From JBFISM01 sp041608535 (GTDB lineage: Bacteria > Actinomycetota > Acidimicrobiia > Spongiisociales > UBA5794): a stretch of 64,000 nt of DNA. Each line of letters starts with the position of its first letter. The first letter of the stretch is position 1. This document shows positions 34,888 to 43,821 of the stretch, in pieces. The notes below the pieces were generated by a model. It was given only the letters and a program-made list of their open reading frames with translations. It made no database searches and was not told where the DNA came from. The stretch is from positions 3,650 through 67,649 of the forward strand of contig JBFISM010000003.1 of the NCBI GenBank assembly GCA_041608535.1, given 5' to 3'. Position numbers and translations under genes: made by a program.

Positions 34888-35619
34888 ATGACGTTCCAGC
34901 CATACACACGATCCGCCGATGTCTACGACGTGATCTACCAGATGGTCGATTACCCGGGTGATGCCGCCACCATCGTCGCCGCCATCCGATCGCATCGACC
35001 GGAGGCGGCCTCACTGCTCGAGATCGGTTGTGGCACCGGTGCGTATCTCGCCGAGTTCGCCGAGCATTTCGACGTGTTGGGCATCGATGTCTCCTTGGAG
35101 ATGCTCGAGGTGTCGCGCGCCCAGCACCCCCACCTGGAGGTGGTCGAGGCCGACATGCGCGCCATGGACCTGGGAAGGCGGTTCGACGCCGTGGTGTGTC
35201 TGTTCAGCTCGATCGGCTACATGACCACCCGCGGTGAGTTGAGGGAGGCGCTGCAGCGGATGTACGCCCATCTCGAACCCGGCGGCGTCATGGTCATCGA
35301 TCCCTGGTTCGACCCGGAGACGTACGAGCCCGGGCACATCTCGGCCGACGTGTTTCGCGGCGACGGCATCATCGTGTCCCGATCGACCTACGGCGACGTC
35401 GAGGACGGTGTGTCGGTGCTCGAGATGGATCACGTGGTCGTTCAGGCGAACATCGGCAGGGCCCATTTCGTCGAGCAGCACCGGATGGGACTGTTCACAG
35501 AGCTGGAGTACCGGGACATACTCGAGTCGTTGGGATTGGTGGTGGAACGCACCGAGCCGCCCTGGCAGGGGCGGTACCGGCTGGTCTGCTGCGACCAACG
35601 ATCCGGCGACGAGAGCTGA
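34888..35619 (+). CDS. SAM-dependent methyltransferase
   Basis: The 243-residue class I methyltransferase has motif I LLEIGCGTGAYL (residues 43-54), DVLGIDVSLEML (SAM ribose Asp), VVEADMRAMDL and CLFSSIGYM. The C-terminal half carries an insert of beta strands that may shape the acceptor site (VIDPWFDPETY). It starts with ATG at 34888 after a GGGAGA site. The substrate is unknown. Confidence 0.9.
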   Translation: MTFQPYTRSADVYDVIYQMVDYPGDAATIVAAIRSHRPEAASLLEIGCGTGAYLAEFAEHFDVLGIDVSLEMLEVSRAQHPHLEVVEADMRAMDLGRRFDAVVCLFSSIGYMTTRGELREALQRMYAHLEPGGVMVIDPWFDPETYEPGHISADVFRGDGIIVSRSTYGDVEDGVSVLEMDHVVVQANIGRAHFVEQHRMGLFTELEYRDILESLGLVVERTEPPWQGRYRLVCCDQRSGDES

Positions 35620-35638
35620 CGGAAGGTCGAGGGGCCTG

Positions 35639-36640
35639 TCAGCTCGACGTGATGGTGACGGTGGTGGTGAGGTTGGTAGCACCGTCCCACCGCCAGGTGC
35701 CTATCAGCGTGTGCACCCCCGGTGTCAGCTTGATCGGCGTCGAGGTCCACGTTCGCTCGGTGCGGTCCGAGAAGCTGTCGGTGGTGAGAGTGGTCGTCAC
35801 GGCGTTGCCGTCGAAGGTCAACCTGAAGTCGGTCGTTGCCGACTCGAACTCATCGAGCTCCGCATCCGTCGCCGGCAGCGCTTGATACCACCCCTCGCGT
35901 ACCAGGAAGCTGCGCCCGGCCGGTATCGAGATGGTGGAGCTGCACACGGTCAGCTCCTCGTTGCAGCTCACGCTCTCGCGAATGGCGAGCCGGTTGAGCA
36001 CGGCGGGAAGGTCGAGCGCCCGCTTCAAGAAGGTGGCCATCTCGGCGCGAGTCACGGGTTGGAACGGGCAGAAGCGATCGTTGTCCGGGGGGTTGCAGCC
36101 TTTGGTGATATCTGCGGCGGCGATGGCGTTGATCGACGTGCGGTGGACGGTGAAGGCGGTGTCGACGAAGGGTCCCGTGTCGAGCGGACTGAGCTCCAGG
36201 ATGCGGATGAGGAACGTCGCCATCTCGCCCCGCGACACGGGGTCGTCCGGGCAGTACGTCATCGCCTCCGGTGGACCACAGCCAACCGTTATCTGATTGG
36301 CGGCGAGCTTGGCGATGTCCGCGGCGAACAGGTGCCCGGTCGTGTCGACGAAGGCCGAGTCATTCGGTCCGGTCAGCTCGAATGCCCGGACGAGAAAAGC
36401 CGCCATCTCACCGCGGGTCACCGAGCGATCCGGGCAGAACCGATCGTTGTCCGGAGGGTTGCAACCTTTGGTGATCCCCGCAGCGGCGATGGCGTTGATC
36501 GCCGGCTCGTGGATCGACCAGTCGTCGTCCCAGAAGGCCGAGTCCACCTCGACGGCATCAGCCACTTGAACTCCGGCAAGGGCAAAGACCAACGTGGCCG
36601 CCAGGACGACGGAGCCGAGCAGCTTGGCACGTGCCGTCAC
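35639..36640 (-). CDS. Secreted protein with three SLH-like repeats
   Basis: The 333-residue protein has a signal peptide (residues 1-29) and three S-layer-homology-like repeats. These are residues 30-92 (WSIHEPAINAIAAAGITKGC), 97-155 (HLFAADIAKLAANQITVGC) and 160-212, each with a conserved CPxxP and RGEMAAFL. SLH domains bind cell-wall polysaccharides. The C-terminal 110 residues form a beta-rich domain of unknown role. It overlaps the upstream gene by 4 nt and closes the secreted-protein operon. Confidence 0.82.
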   Translation of the reverse strand: MTARAKLLGSVVLAATLVFALAGVQVADAVEVDSAFWDDDWSIHEPAINAIAAAGITKGCNPPDNDRFCPDRSVTRGEMAAFLVRAFELTGPNDSAFVDTTGHLFAADIAKLAANQITVGCGPPEAMTYCPDDPVSRGEMATFLIRILELSPLDTGPFVDTAFTVHRTSINAIAAADITKGCNPPDNDRFCPFQPVTRAEMATFLKRALDLPAVLNRLAIRESVSCNEELTVCSSTISIPAGRSFLVREGWYQALPATDAELDEFESATTDFRLTFDGNAVTTTLTTDSFSDRTERTWTSTPIKLTPGVHTLIGTWRWDGATNLTTTVTITSS

Positions 36641-37128
36641 GTCGCCTCGATGCTGGCGAGCACCGCATTCACCACCGGGATCTCGTCGGCTCGGTCCACG
36701 TGACTCCCCAGTACGACGTACAGCGAGAAGGGGCGCCCGGCGATGGTGAAGAACCGCTGGGCACCGGTGGCGCCGAACCGGGGAACGTGGACCGCATCGG
36801 GATCGAAGTCGGTAGCACGCAGCGCCGGAACCCCGGTGGCGGCGAACAGAGGTTGTGTCGCCGACTCCGGGTCGAATTCGACGAGCGTGATCAGTGCGTC
36901 CCCGCTGCGCATCGTCTCGATGGCGCCATCGCCGTAGTCACCGCGCACCGGTGGAAGGGGAAAGTTGGCGAAATGCGCCACCACCCGACGAATCGAGCCG
37001 TCGGGGCGCATCACCGGCTCGGCGGGCTTGCTGGTATCGAGCGCTCGCCAGGCACCGTCACCGGAATCGATGGAAGCCTCCCACCCCGGCGGAAGATCGA
37101 CGGCGATGCCCCGACCCGATACCTGCAT
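36637..37128 (-). CDS. Hypothetical protein, 163 aa
   Basis: No family recognised. The ATG at 37128 opens MQVSGRGIAVDLPPGWEASI and gives a soluble alpha/beta domain with FALFAATGVPALR-like hydrophobic strands, which may be a small chaperone-like or lipid-binding fold (compare DUFs with a GI-V-D-L-P-P-G-W start). The start overlaps the upstream gene by 1 nt (TGATG) and the end overlaps the SLH gene by 4 nt, so it is translationally coupled in the same operon. Confidence 0.65.
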   Translation of the reverse strand: MQVSGRGIAVDLPPGWEASIDSGDGAWRALDTSKPAEPVMRPDGSIRRVVAHFANFPLPPVRGDYGDGAIETMRSGDALITLVEFDPESATQPLFAATGVPALRATDFDPDAVHVPRFGATGAQRFFTIAGRPFSLYVVLGSHVDRADEIPVVNAVLASIEAT

Positions 37129-37706
37129 CAGATCACTCGACTCAGGGCAGAGAGAGCAACGGCGACGGCGGCCAGCGGTGTCAGCAGGCGAACTCGAGGC
37201 CCGAGCTGCGCCATGGTGCGGTGGAACCTCCCCAGACGGCTGGGACGGTCGATCCATCGTGCAGCTACCAAAGGAGCCGCTCGGAGGGAACCGAATCCGG
37301 CGCCGACCACCGTGCCACCCGTGATCGATCCGGTCAGTATGGCGGCGGCTGCGCTGGCATACAGGAGCCAGGTCACGATGTAGGTGGCGCCACCGGCGCC
37401 GAGCTGGGCCCCAAAACCGGCGCCGTACACCCAACCGCGCAGCGAGCCGATCCAGCGTTCATCGACCTGGCGCTGCGGACCCGGTGGCGACACACCGGAC
37501 AGGTCGAGTGCGGCGGCGACAACGACTGTGGCGCCGAGCACTCCGAGCCGAGGGGCGGCGGGCATCGCCAGCATCGTGCCCACCGCACCGAGCAACGCTC
37601 CAGCGACGGCGCCCGCCGCGATCGCAGCGAGAAGGAAGGCGCCGACCGTGAGACCCCAGCGGTTGTGCCGTGCCCGCTCGCCGAGCGGGTGGATGCTGGA
37701 GAGCAT
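37128..37706 (-). CDS. Polytopic membrane protein, 192 aa
   Basis: The protein has about four hydrophobic helices (residues 18-40, 45-68, 100-122 and 170-188), with Gly/Ala-rich loops and two Arg-rich cytoplasmic segments. It resembles membrane partners of redox-handling systems in fold only, and no family is certain. Its stop overlaps the next gene's ATG by 1 nt. It follows the thioredoxin-like gene after 71 nt, so it may belong to the same maturation or export module. Confidence 0.65.
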   Translation of the reverse strand: MLSSIHPLGERARHNRWGLTVGAFLLAAIAAGAVAGALLGAVGTMLAMPAAPRLGVLGATVVVAAALDLSGVSPPGPQRQVDERWIGSLRGWVYGAGFGAQLGAGGATYIVTWLLYASAAAAILTGSITGGTVVGAGFGSLRAAPLVAARWIDRPSRLGRFHRTMAQLGPRVRLLTPLAAVAVALSALSRVI

Positions 37707-37777
37707 CGACTCTCCTCAAGGAGACCACTGGCTGCGAGCTGCCGCTGCCATTGCGATCGCCACCCCCAAGGCGATGA

Positions 37778-38512
37778 TCATGGTGCGGGATCCTGTACCG
37801 GATCGGTCCACAGGCTGGGATCGGCCGGAGTGATGCCATGTTTGCGCAGCACGTCGTCTGTGTGTCGGATCCGTTCGGCGGTGGTCGAGCGCGATCCCGG
37901 TGGAGCGTCGAAATCTGCTGCGACACTCTCGTCCCCGACGGCGTCGGCGAGCATCCGGCTCACCCGGCGCCACGAGGGACCGCTCCCTTCGCCGATGACC
38001 GCGCCGGTGCCGGCATCGACGAGCACGAAGAACGGTGAGGCGGGAACGCCGAAGTCATCCCAGGCCCGAGACGACATCACGACGCTGCAACGGGACCCGG
38101 CGAGATCGGCGATGGCGCTGGGGCTTTCCTCGCTCGGGTCTCGGGTCACGATGACGAGACGCATGTCGCCTTGCGGAAGGTCCACCCCTTCGCGGAACGA
38201 ACGCCAGAACGGCTGACAGGCGGTGCAGGTCGACGACATGAACGCGATCACGGTGAGCCCGCGCGTTGCCGTGAGAGCGATGGTTACGGTGCCACCGGCG
38301 GGGGTGACGCCGATGATCGCTTCGGCTGGTGGCATGGCGGCGGGACGCAGAGTGAAAACGCCGCCCGCAATTGTCCGGCTTCCCGCGGTCTCCTCGCCGC
38401 CGTCGAGAGCATGTAAACGACGGAGGATCTCGGCATGGCTGCGGAGCAGACCGGCCACGAGCACCACGAGCAGTGCGATCACCACCGCCTCGATGATCAC
38501 CAGGACCGTCAC
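37778..38512 (-). CDS. Membrane-anchored thioredoxin-like (TlpA/MauD-like) protein
   Basis: The 244-residue protein has one N-terminal membrane helix (residues 2-24) and a periplasmic or extracellular thioredoxin fold with active site SSTCTACQPF (CxxC). The cis-Pro loop is VPASPFFVLVD. It would reduce or form disulfides outside the membrane. The GTG at 38512 overlaps the upstream Cys-rich gene's stop (GTGA), so the two are coupled. This is the place mauD has in methylamine dehydrogenase loci. Confidence 0.85.
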   Translation of the reverse strand: MTVLVIIEAVVIALLVVLVAGLLRSHAEILRRLHALDGGEETAGSRTIAGGVFTLRPAAMPPAEAIIGVTPAGGTVTIALTATRGLTVIAFMSSTCTACQPFWRSFREGVDLPQGDMRLVIVTRDPSEESPSAIADLAGSRCSVVMSSRAWDDFGVPASPFFVLVDAGTGAVIGEGSGPSWRRVSRMLADAVGDESVAADFDAPPGSRSTTAERIRHTDDVLRKHGITPADPSLWTDPVQDPAP

Positions 38513-39828
38513 GGCTCCACTCCCCAGACCACCGGAATGTCTCCGGGCCCACCGAACTCGAAGCTGATGTCGGGCGGTCCCGCCGCCAGCGATGTGCGCA
38601 AGTCCCACGTGCCGTTGTCGAACCTGCCCGGCAGATCGCGACCCTGTGCGTCCCAGTCACCCACGACGGGCGCGGCTGCGGCGGCACCGAAGTCGAACTC
38701 CACCGTGGGTCCCGTCGCCTCGAATGTGTTGAGCAGAATCCAACGAGATCCCCGGACCACGCCCGGTGTGTCGACACCGTCGCCGTTCCAATCGCCGACG
38801 ACGGGCACATCGCCAGTCTCGCCGAACTCGACCTCAGTCACCGAACCACCGGTGAGGCTACTGCGGAGCAGCCAGGTCCCGTTGCGGTACACACCGGGTG
38901 TGTCGACACCGTCGCCGTTCCAATCGCCGGCGAGTGGGACGTCTCCGTGCCGGCCGAACTCGAACACGATGTCGGGAGTGCCTCCACCGGCGATCTGTCG
39001 TACCAGCCACGTCAGCGGACCGGCGGGCAGCACCCCGTGGCGAGAGCCGCGGACGACCGCAATGGTTTCGAGACCGGACCCCGACCAATCGGCCATCAGG
39101 GGCAGATCACCGGCGAGCCCGTAGCTGAACACATCGGTAGATGCATCGGCGGATAGCTCGTCGGCAACGGTGAACACGTTCCCGGTGACCACCGCGGGTT
39201 TCGCCCGACGGACCACGGAGGGATGGAGACATGGTGCATCGTGGAACGCGGTCGCGTCGTTACGCGCATCGGCGGTGGTGCAGGTCGAGTCGAACTCCCA
39301 CGGCGGCAGGCAGCTGACCACCCGACATTCGATGGGGCCGAGACAGGCGTATTGCTGGTTGCATTGGCCATAGCGGAACCGGGTGCAGCAAGCTTTGCGT
39401 AAGTTGCAGTCGTCGTTGGCGCAACCACAGCTGCAGTCGACACACGTGTGGGCACACGTTCCCGACGAGCCACAGCCGCATCCGCCGCAATCGAGGGCGT
39501 TGCAGTCCATGTAGTAGCGCGACGCCCCTCCACAGAAGCCGGAGCCTTCGGCGCGCCACCAGCCGGCGACCACCGTGCCCGGTGGGCACGTGTTTGCACC
39601 GTGGATCTCGCAACAAAAGGCGGTGAATCCACTGCAGCACAGCGATCCCGGGGGGCAGTCCGAGCACCCGACGACGATGCGCGAGTACGCCGTGCCCGGT
39701 CGCAGCGCATACGTGACAGGGGCAGTTGCCAGTGCCGAACCCACGATGGCGGCCCTGCGCAGAAAACCACGTCGCGTGGTGCGCTGTTCGAGGAACGTCG
39801 CCGCAGCATCGACGAGGCGGGTGCTCAC
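38509..39828 (-). CDS. Tat-exported Cys-rich (MauA-like) domain fused to FG-GAP-like repeats
   Basis: The 439-residue protein starts with a twin-arginine signal (TTRRGFLRRAAIVG). Residues about 50-205 hold roughly 26 cysteines and a segment (NTCPPGTVVAGWWRAEGSGFC, then RYYMDC) that resembles the light chain of methylamine dehydrogenase, where a Trp is converted to the TTQ cofactor. The second half (residues 225-439) has about five repeats like GDVPVVGDWNGDGVDTPGV, an FG-GAP/propeller-like unit. The start overlaps the MauE-like gene by 4 nt. A quinone-type cofactor is possible but not shown. Confidence 0.72.
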   Translation of the reverse strand: MSTRLVDAAATFLEQRTTRRGFLRRAAIVGSALATAPVTYALRPGTAYSRIVVGCSDCPPGSLCCSGFTAFCCEIHGANTCPPGTVVAGWWRAEGSGFCGGASRYYMDCNALDCGGCGCGSSGTCAHTCVDCSCGCANDDCNLRKACCTRFRYGQCNQQYACLGPIECRVVSCLPPWEFDSTCTTADARNDATAFHDAPCLHPSVVRRAKPAVVTGNVFTVADELSADASTDVFSYGLAGDLPLMADWSGSGLETIAVVRGSRHGVLPAGPLTWLVRQIAGGGTPDIVFEFGRHGDVPLAGDWNGDGVDTPGVYRNGTWLLRSSLTGGSVTEVEFGETGDVPVVGDWNGDGVDTPGVVRGSRWILLNTFEATGPTVEFDFGAAAAAPVVGDWDAQGRDLPGRFDNGTWDLRTSLAAGPPDISFEFGGPGDIPVVWGVEP

Positions 39829-40352
39829 CGCACCCCACCTGAAGGGAGACGAGCCGCTGCGTGGAGCCGGGGCAGGCGATCGACGATCAGGAACAGGGTG
39901 GTTGCCCCGGCGCCGAGCAGGATGAGGTAAGGCACACCCCAGATCGGCTGGTCGGCGACGGTGGTGGGTAGCGAAGGCGGTCCGCTAGCGGCCATGGCGG
40001 CCGCCGCAACTGCAATCGCTGCATTCATGACCACATGGAGCCTCGAGGGCGGCGCATCGGGCACCCCAAAGCACCCGCATCGTGCCGCATCACCCTGCCG
40101 CCACAGCGCCACCGCCACGAAGCCGGTGAAGCTCGCATAGAGCAACGCCAGGGAGAGGGCCGCCGCACTACCCCCGGCGACGCATACCGCAACACCACTG
40201 GCGATCTCGGCGACGCCGATCGTGATGACGTGTCCGGTGCGGACGCTGCTCCACACTCCGGCGAGCGCTGCCACCGTTGGCGCCGGGTTTCGCACTTTGA
40301 GGGCACCAGCGACCACGAGGCTGATGGCGGCGATGTGCAGGAGCCCAACCAC
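39825..40352 (-). CDS. MauE/DoxX-like membrane protein
   Basis: The 175-residue protein has about four hydrophobic helices and the conserved redox-like cluster ARCGCFG followed by HVVMNAAIAV, typical of MauE/DoxX-type membrane proteins that help disulfide handling of MauA. The GTG at 40352 has TAACCT 6 nt upstream, marking the first gene and promoter of the six-gene minus-strand operon. Its end overlaps the Cys-rich gene by 4 nt. Confidence 0.8.
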   Translation of the reverse strand: MVGLLHIAAISLVVAGALKVRNPAPTVAALAGVWSSVRTGHVITIGVAEIASGVAVCVAGGSAAALSLALLYASFTGFVAVALWRQGDAARCGCFGVPDAPPSRLHVVMNAAIAVAAAAMAASGPPSLPTTVADQPIWGVPYLILLGAGATTLFLIVDRLPRLHAAARLPSGGVR

Positions 40353-40414
40353 GTGCAGAGGTTAGAGCAGGCGGCCATCACCAGAAAGACTCTCGACACG
40401 AGCCGACGGCCGCA

Positions 40415-40454
40415 ACGCTCGTTGACCGCTCCAGGGGGAGCGGTCAACGAGCGT
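40415..40454. terminator. Large hairpin between the Mau-like operon and the polysaccharide locus
   Basis: An 18-bp stem with arms ACGCTCGTTGACCGCTCC and GGAGCGGTCAACGAGCGT encloses an AGGG loop. It stands upstream of both flanking divergent gene sets, so it does not end either one. It may be an attenuator, a regulatory RNA structure or a boundary. Confidence 0.5.
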
Positions 40455-40507
40455 GGCTAGGCTTGCGGCTCCTCGTTGTTGCTCCGGCATGGGGGGTGGT
40501 GAGAACC

Positions 40508-40615
40508 ATGGAGCATCCCGGCAGGAGAGAGCCGAACCGCCCGGAAGTAACGCAGCGGGGTCGGCTCGGCACACTCGCCGATCACAGCCGGTTGCGCCGG
40601 TGGTTCCCCTGGTGA
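40508..40615 (+). CDS. Candidate 35-aa ORF coupled to glycosyltransferase gene
   Basis: The ATG at 40508, after a GGTGGTGAG-like site, opens a 35-codon frame beginning MEHPGRREPNRPE and ending RLRRWFPW. It stops at 40615 inside the GTG start of the glycosyltransferase gene (GTGA overlap). It could be a leader peptide or a small basic protein, or a chance frame. Only overlap and site quality support it. Confidence 0.3.
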   Translation: MEHPGRREPNRPEVTQRGRLGTLADHSRLRRWFPW

Positions 40616-41934
40616 GACTTCGGGTTCGTCGTGAGCACGACGCCGAGCCATTCCAGCCGGCCCGGGTCACGGTCGTCGATGTCGCTCAGCCGATACCCGC
40701 CGTTGTTGGTGACGACGGCCCCCGGTACGCCCGCGGTGTCACGTTCGTCCATTGGACCGGAACACCCGTCGGTGCGGTTTGGATCGATCTTTCTCCGGGC
40801 CGACTCGATGCGACGAGCCACGCGGCCGCCATCTGGGAGCAGCTCGGAGACGACCTGCGCATGCATGCCGCAAACCGCGGGTTGGGGGCGGTCGATCCCC
40901 TGACGGCGAGCGGTTTCGGGTCGCGACGCGACGTCACTCCCCACGCTGCCACCACACCGTCGGTGACGGTGATCGTCGCCACGCACGACCGTCCCAAGCT
41001 CCTCGACCGATGTCTCCGCTCCCTGCTTGCCGTCGACTATCCGGCTTTCGATGTGGTCGTGGTGGACAACGCACCATCAAGCGATGCGACTGCACGGCTC
41101 ATCGCTGCTGCATACGCCGACGCACCGGTGACATACGTCGTCGAACCAGAGCGGGGACTGGCCATCGCCCACAACCGCGGTCTCGACTTCGTCTCCGGTG
41201 AGGTCGTGGCGTTCACCGACGATGACGTGATCGTCGACCCCGGATGGTTGCGCTCGCTCGCCGTCGATTTCGCCGACGACGACGTGGCGTGCGTCACCGG
41301 TTTGATCCTGCCCATCCGGCTCGATACGCAGGCGCAATTCTGGCTGGAGGGATATGCCGGGTACGCCAAGGGAATGGAGCGGCGCTCCTTCGATCTCGGG
41401 TGCAACAGGCCCGAGGACCGGCTCTTCCCGTACACGGCGGGACGGCTCGGCTCGGGGGCCAACATGGCGTTCCGCACTGAGTTTCTACGAAGTATCGGCG
41501 GTTTCGACCCAGCGCTGGGTGCCGGCAGCCCGGCGTTTGGCGGTGATGATCTCGCAGCGTTCTTCGAGGTCATCACCAGGGGACACACCCTCGTGTATGA
41601 ACCCGCCGCCATCGTCCACCACGATCACCCGGAGACCGAGGACGCGCTGTGGAGACAGGTGTTTGGCTATGGCGCCGGTCTGACGGCGTACCTCACCAAG
41701 ACGCTGCTCGACCATCCTGCGCAGCTCATGAGGGTGCTCGCGCGGGCTCCACAGGCAGTGTGGTACGTGCTGTCGTCACGCTCGGTTCGCAACGCTGGCA
41801 GAGCGGCCGACTTCCCCGCCACCCTACGTCTGCGCGAGCTCGCCGGCATGGCGGTGGGCCCGGTGGCGTATCTGCGCAGTCGGCGACGCGTGAGGAGGCT
41901 TGCGTCCCGGCCACACCGCAGCGACGCAACCTGA
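40612..41934 (+). CDS. Family 2 glycosyltransferase
   Basis: This enzyme transfers sugars from a nucleotide donor. The 440-residue protein has an N-terminal extension of about 115 residues, then the GT-A domain: SVTVIVATHDRPKLLDRCLRSLLA, VVVVDNAPSS, and the metal/donor motif VAFTDDDVIVDPGW, then GSGANMAFRTEFL with an acceptor-side GGDDLAAFFE. It begins the plus-strand exopolysaccharide set. GTG 40612 is chosen as it overlaps the small ORF and keeps the extension intact; the frame is open to 40453. Confidence 0.88.
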   Translation: MRLRVRREHDAEPFQPARVTVVDVAQPIPAVVGDDGPRYARGVTFVHWTGTPVGAVWIDLSPGRLDATSHAAAIWEQLGDDLRMHAANRGLGAVDPLTASGFGSRRDVTPHAATTPSVTVIVATHDRPKLLDRCLRSLLAVDYPAFDVVVVDNAPSSDATARLIAAAYADAPVTYVVEPERGLAIAHNRGLDFVSGEVVAFTDDDVIVDPGWLRSLAVDFADDDVACVTGLILPIRLDTQAQFWLEGYAGYAKGMERRSFDLGCNRPEDRLFPYTAGRLGSGANMAFRTEFLRSIGGFDPALGAGSPAFGGDDLAAFFEVITRGHTLVYEPAAIVHHDHPETEDALWRQVFGYGAGLTAYLTKTLLDHPAQLMRVLARAPQAVWYVLSSRSVRNAGRAADFPATLRLRELAGMAVGPVAYLRSRRRVRRLASRPHRSDAT

Positions 41935-41936
41935 CC

Positions 41937-42752
41937 ATGTCGCGATCTGTGCCGCTGCTGTTGTATCACTCGATCTCGGATCGCACCGGGCCCCGGTTCC
42001 GGCGATGGACGGTTCCGCCCGCCCACTTCACCCAGCACGCTGCGTTGTTGGTCGACGAGGGATATGAAGCGCTCACGGTGGCCGAGTACCTGGAGTGTCG
42101 TCTCGGCATCCGGTCGTTCCCAGCACGCCCGGTGGTGCTCACCTTCGATGACGGCTTCGCCGACTTCGCCACCGCTGCCCTGCCCGTTCTCCACCGGTAC
42201 GGGCTGAAAGCCACGCTGTACGTCACCTCCGGGTACATCGGTGGCACCAGCCGGTGGCTGATCCGGGAGGGCGAGGTGGACCGGCGGATGCTGTCGTGGG
42301 ATGAGCTCGCTGCGTTTCCTGCGGAGCTGGTGGAGCTCGGTGGGCACGGCTACAGCCATCGCCAGCTCGACACGCTGCCCGCAGCGGAGGCTCTGGCCGA
42401 TGTCGTTCGCGGTATCTCCGTGCTGGAGGAGAGGACCGGCCGCAAGGTCGGTACGTTTGCCTACCCTCACGGCTACAGCACACCGGCGCTGCGCAGGGGT
42501 CTCGTCGATCTCGGATTGGCCGGTGCCTGTGGTGTCGTCGATGCTCCGAGCACGCCGGATGACCCGACGTACTGCCTGGCACGGCTCATCGTCGATGCCG
42601 ATATGGACGCCATGAGATTGCACCGCCTCCTCGAGCACTCCGCCGGTGTCACCGAGAGCAGCAGCTCGCACGGCTGGAGGCAGCGTCTGTGGCGCAGGTG
42701 GAGGAAGGCACGACTGCAGCTGGGAATCGACAGCGCCCACGTCCCCGACTGA
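41937..42752 (+). CDS. Polysaccharide deacetylase (NodB domain)
   Basis: The 271-residue protein removes N- or O-acetyl groups from a glycan. NodB motifs are VVLTFDDGFADF (metal Asp), GGHGYSHRQLD (metal His-x3-His) and AYPHGYSTP. It follows the glycosyltransferase gene by 2 nt. An unusual feature is the absence of a signal peptide, so it may act inside or rely on the membrane set. The ATG is at 41937. Confidence 0.9.
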   Translation: MSRSVPLLLYHSISDRTGPRFRRWTVPPAHFTQHAALLVDEGYEALTVAEYLECRLGIRSFPARPVVLTFDDGFADFATAALPVLHRYGLKATLYVTSGYIGGTSRWLIREGEVDRRMLSWDELAAFPAELVELGGHGYSHRQLDTLPAAEALADVVRGISVLEERTGRKVGTFAYPHGYSTPALRRGLVDLGLAGACGVVDAPSTPDDPTYCLARLIVDADMDAMRLHRLLEHSAGVTESSSSHGWRQRLWRRWRKARLQLGIDSAHVPD

Positions 42753-42774
42753 CCGACGGCCCCGCCACGCCGCC

Positions 42775-43821
42775 ATGATCCCTCGGCTCGCCGCACCAGT
42801 CTCCCGCACACTGTGGCAACAGCTACTCGACGACGATCCCCACGCCCTCCCCTCGCAGAGCCCGCAGTGGGTCGACGCCATGGTGGCGACCGGGGGTTGG
42901 GAGGATGCCACCATTGCAATGGAGACCGCACCGGAGCGGACCGTGGTGCTGCCGTTGGTTCGGCGCCGACTCGGCGGCCGGTGGGCTCCCCACTCGTCGT
43001 TCATCGAGGGTTGGGGCGTCGGCGGTGTGCTTGCGCCTAGCGGTGTGCGCTCGGCCGACCTGAGCATCGTCTTGGCGCACATCGAGACACTGGGCGCCGT
43101 GCGCACCACGGTTCGGCCCAATCCGTTGCTGGCTGGCGTGTGGGCGGCGGCCGCGACGGACACAACCGCAACCCCTCGGCCGGCGCGCGCCCACGTGCTC
43201 GACTTGAGTGGCGGGTGCGACGTCGTCTGGGAGCAACGAGTGACCAGACGAGGCCGCCGCGACGTCCGCACTGCGCAGCGCCGCGGTGTCGTCGTTCGTT
43301 CCGATGCGACCGGAGCATTCGTTCCCGTGTTCCACGACATGCTGGTGCGGTCGTTCGCGCGCTGGGCAGGGCGATCCGGAGAGCCGGCGTGGCTGGCGCG
43401 CTATCGGGGCTTGCGACGAGATCCGGAGGCGAAGTTCGTCGAGATGGCCGCGCGGCTCGGCCCGCTGCTGCGGATCTACATAGCCGAGGTCGATGACCGC
43501 CCGGCGGCCAGCGCACTCGTGCTCCTGGGGACCAATGCGCATTATTCCCGGGGAGCGCTCGATCCGGTTGTCGCCGGGAACAGCAACGCCGCAGCCCTCA
43601 TTCAGTGGACGGCCATCAGTGATGCCATCGCTGCCGGATGTCGCAGCTACCACATGGGGGAGACGGCGGCGGGCGCTCCGCTGGCTGCGTTCAAAGAGAA
43701 GTTCGGCGCAGTTGCCCACGACTACGCCCGCTACACGGTCGAGCGGTTGCCGCTGACCACCGCCGAGCGTGCGGTGCGCCAGGTGGTGAAATGCGCCGTT
43801 GGTTTTCGGGAGCCGGGTTGA
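42775..43821 (+). CDS. FemAB/BioF2-like GNAT acyltransferase
   Basis: The 348-residue protein resembles the Acetyltransf_6 group of polysaccharide and peptidoglycan-linked transferases. It has LPSQSPQWVDAM near the start, VTRRGRRDVRTAQRRGV in the central arm and a C-terminal GNAT core (ASALVLLGTNAHYSRGALDPVVAGNSNAAALIQW; YHMGETAAG). It probably transfers an acyl or aminoacyl group to the polysaccharide. The stop overlaps the next ATG (TGATG). Confidence 0.82.
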   Translation: MIPRLAAPVSRTLWQQLLDDDPHALPSQSPQWVDAMVATGGWEDATIAMETAPERTVVLPLVRRRLGGRWAPHSSFIEGWGVGGVLAPSGVRSADLSIVLAHIETLGAVRTTVRPNPLLAGVWAAAATDTTATPRPARAHVLDLSGGCDVVWEQRVTRRGRRDVRTAQRRGVVVRSDATGAFVPVFHDMLVRSFARWAGRSGEPAWLARYRGLRRDPEAKFVEMAARLGPLLRIYIAEVDDRPAASALVLLGTNAHYSRGALDPVVAGNSNAAALIQWTAISDAIAAGCRSYHMGETAAGAPLAAFKEKFGAVAHDYARYTVERLPLTTAERAVRQVVKCAVGFREPG

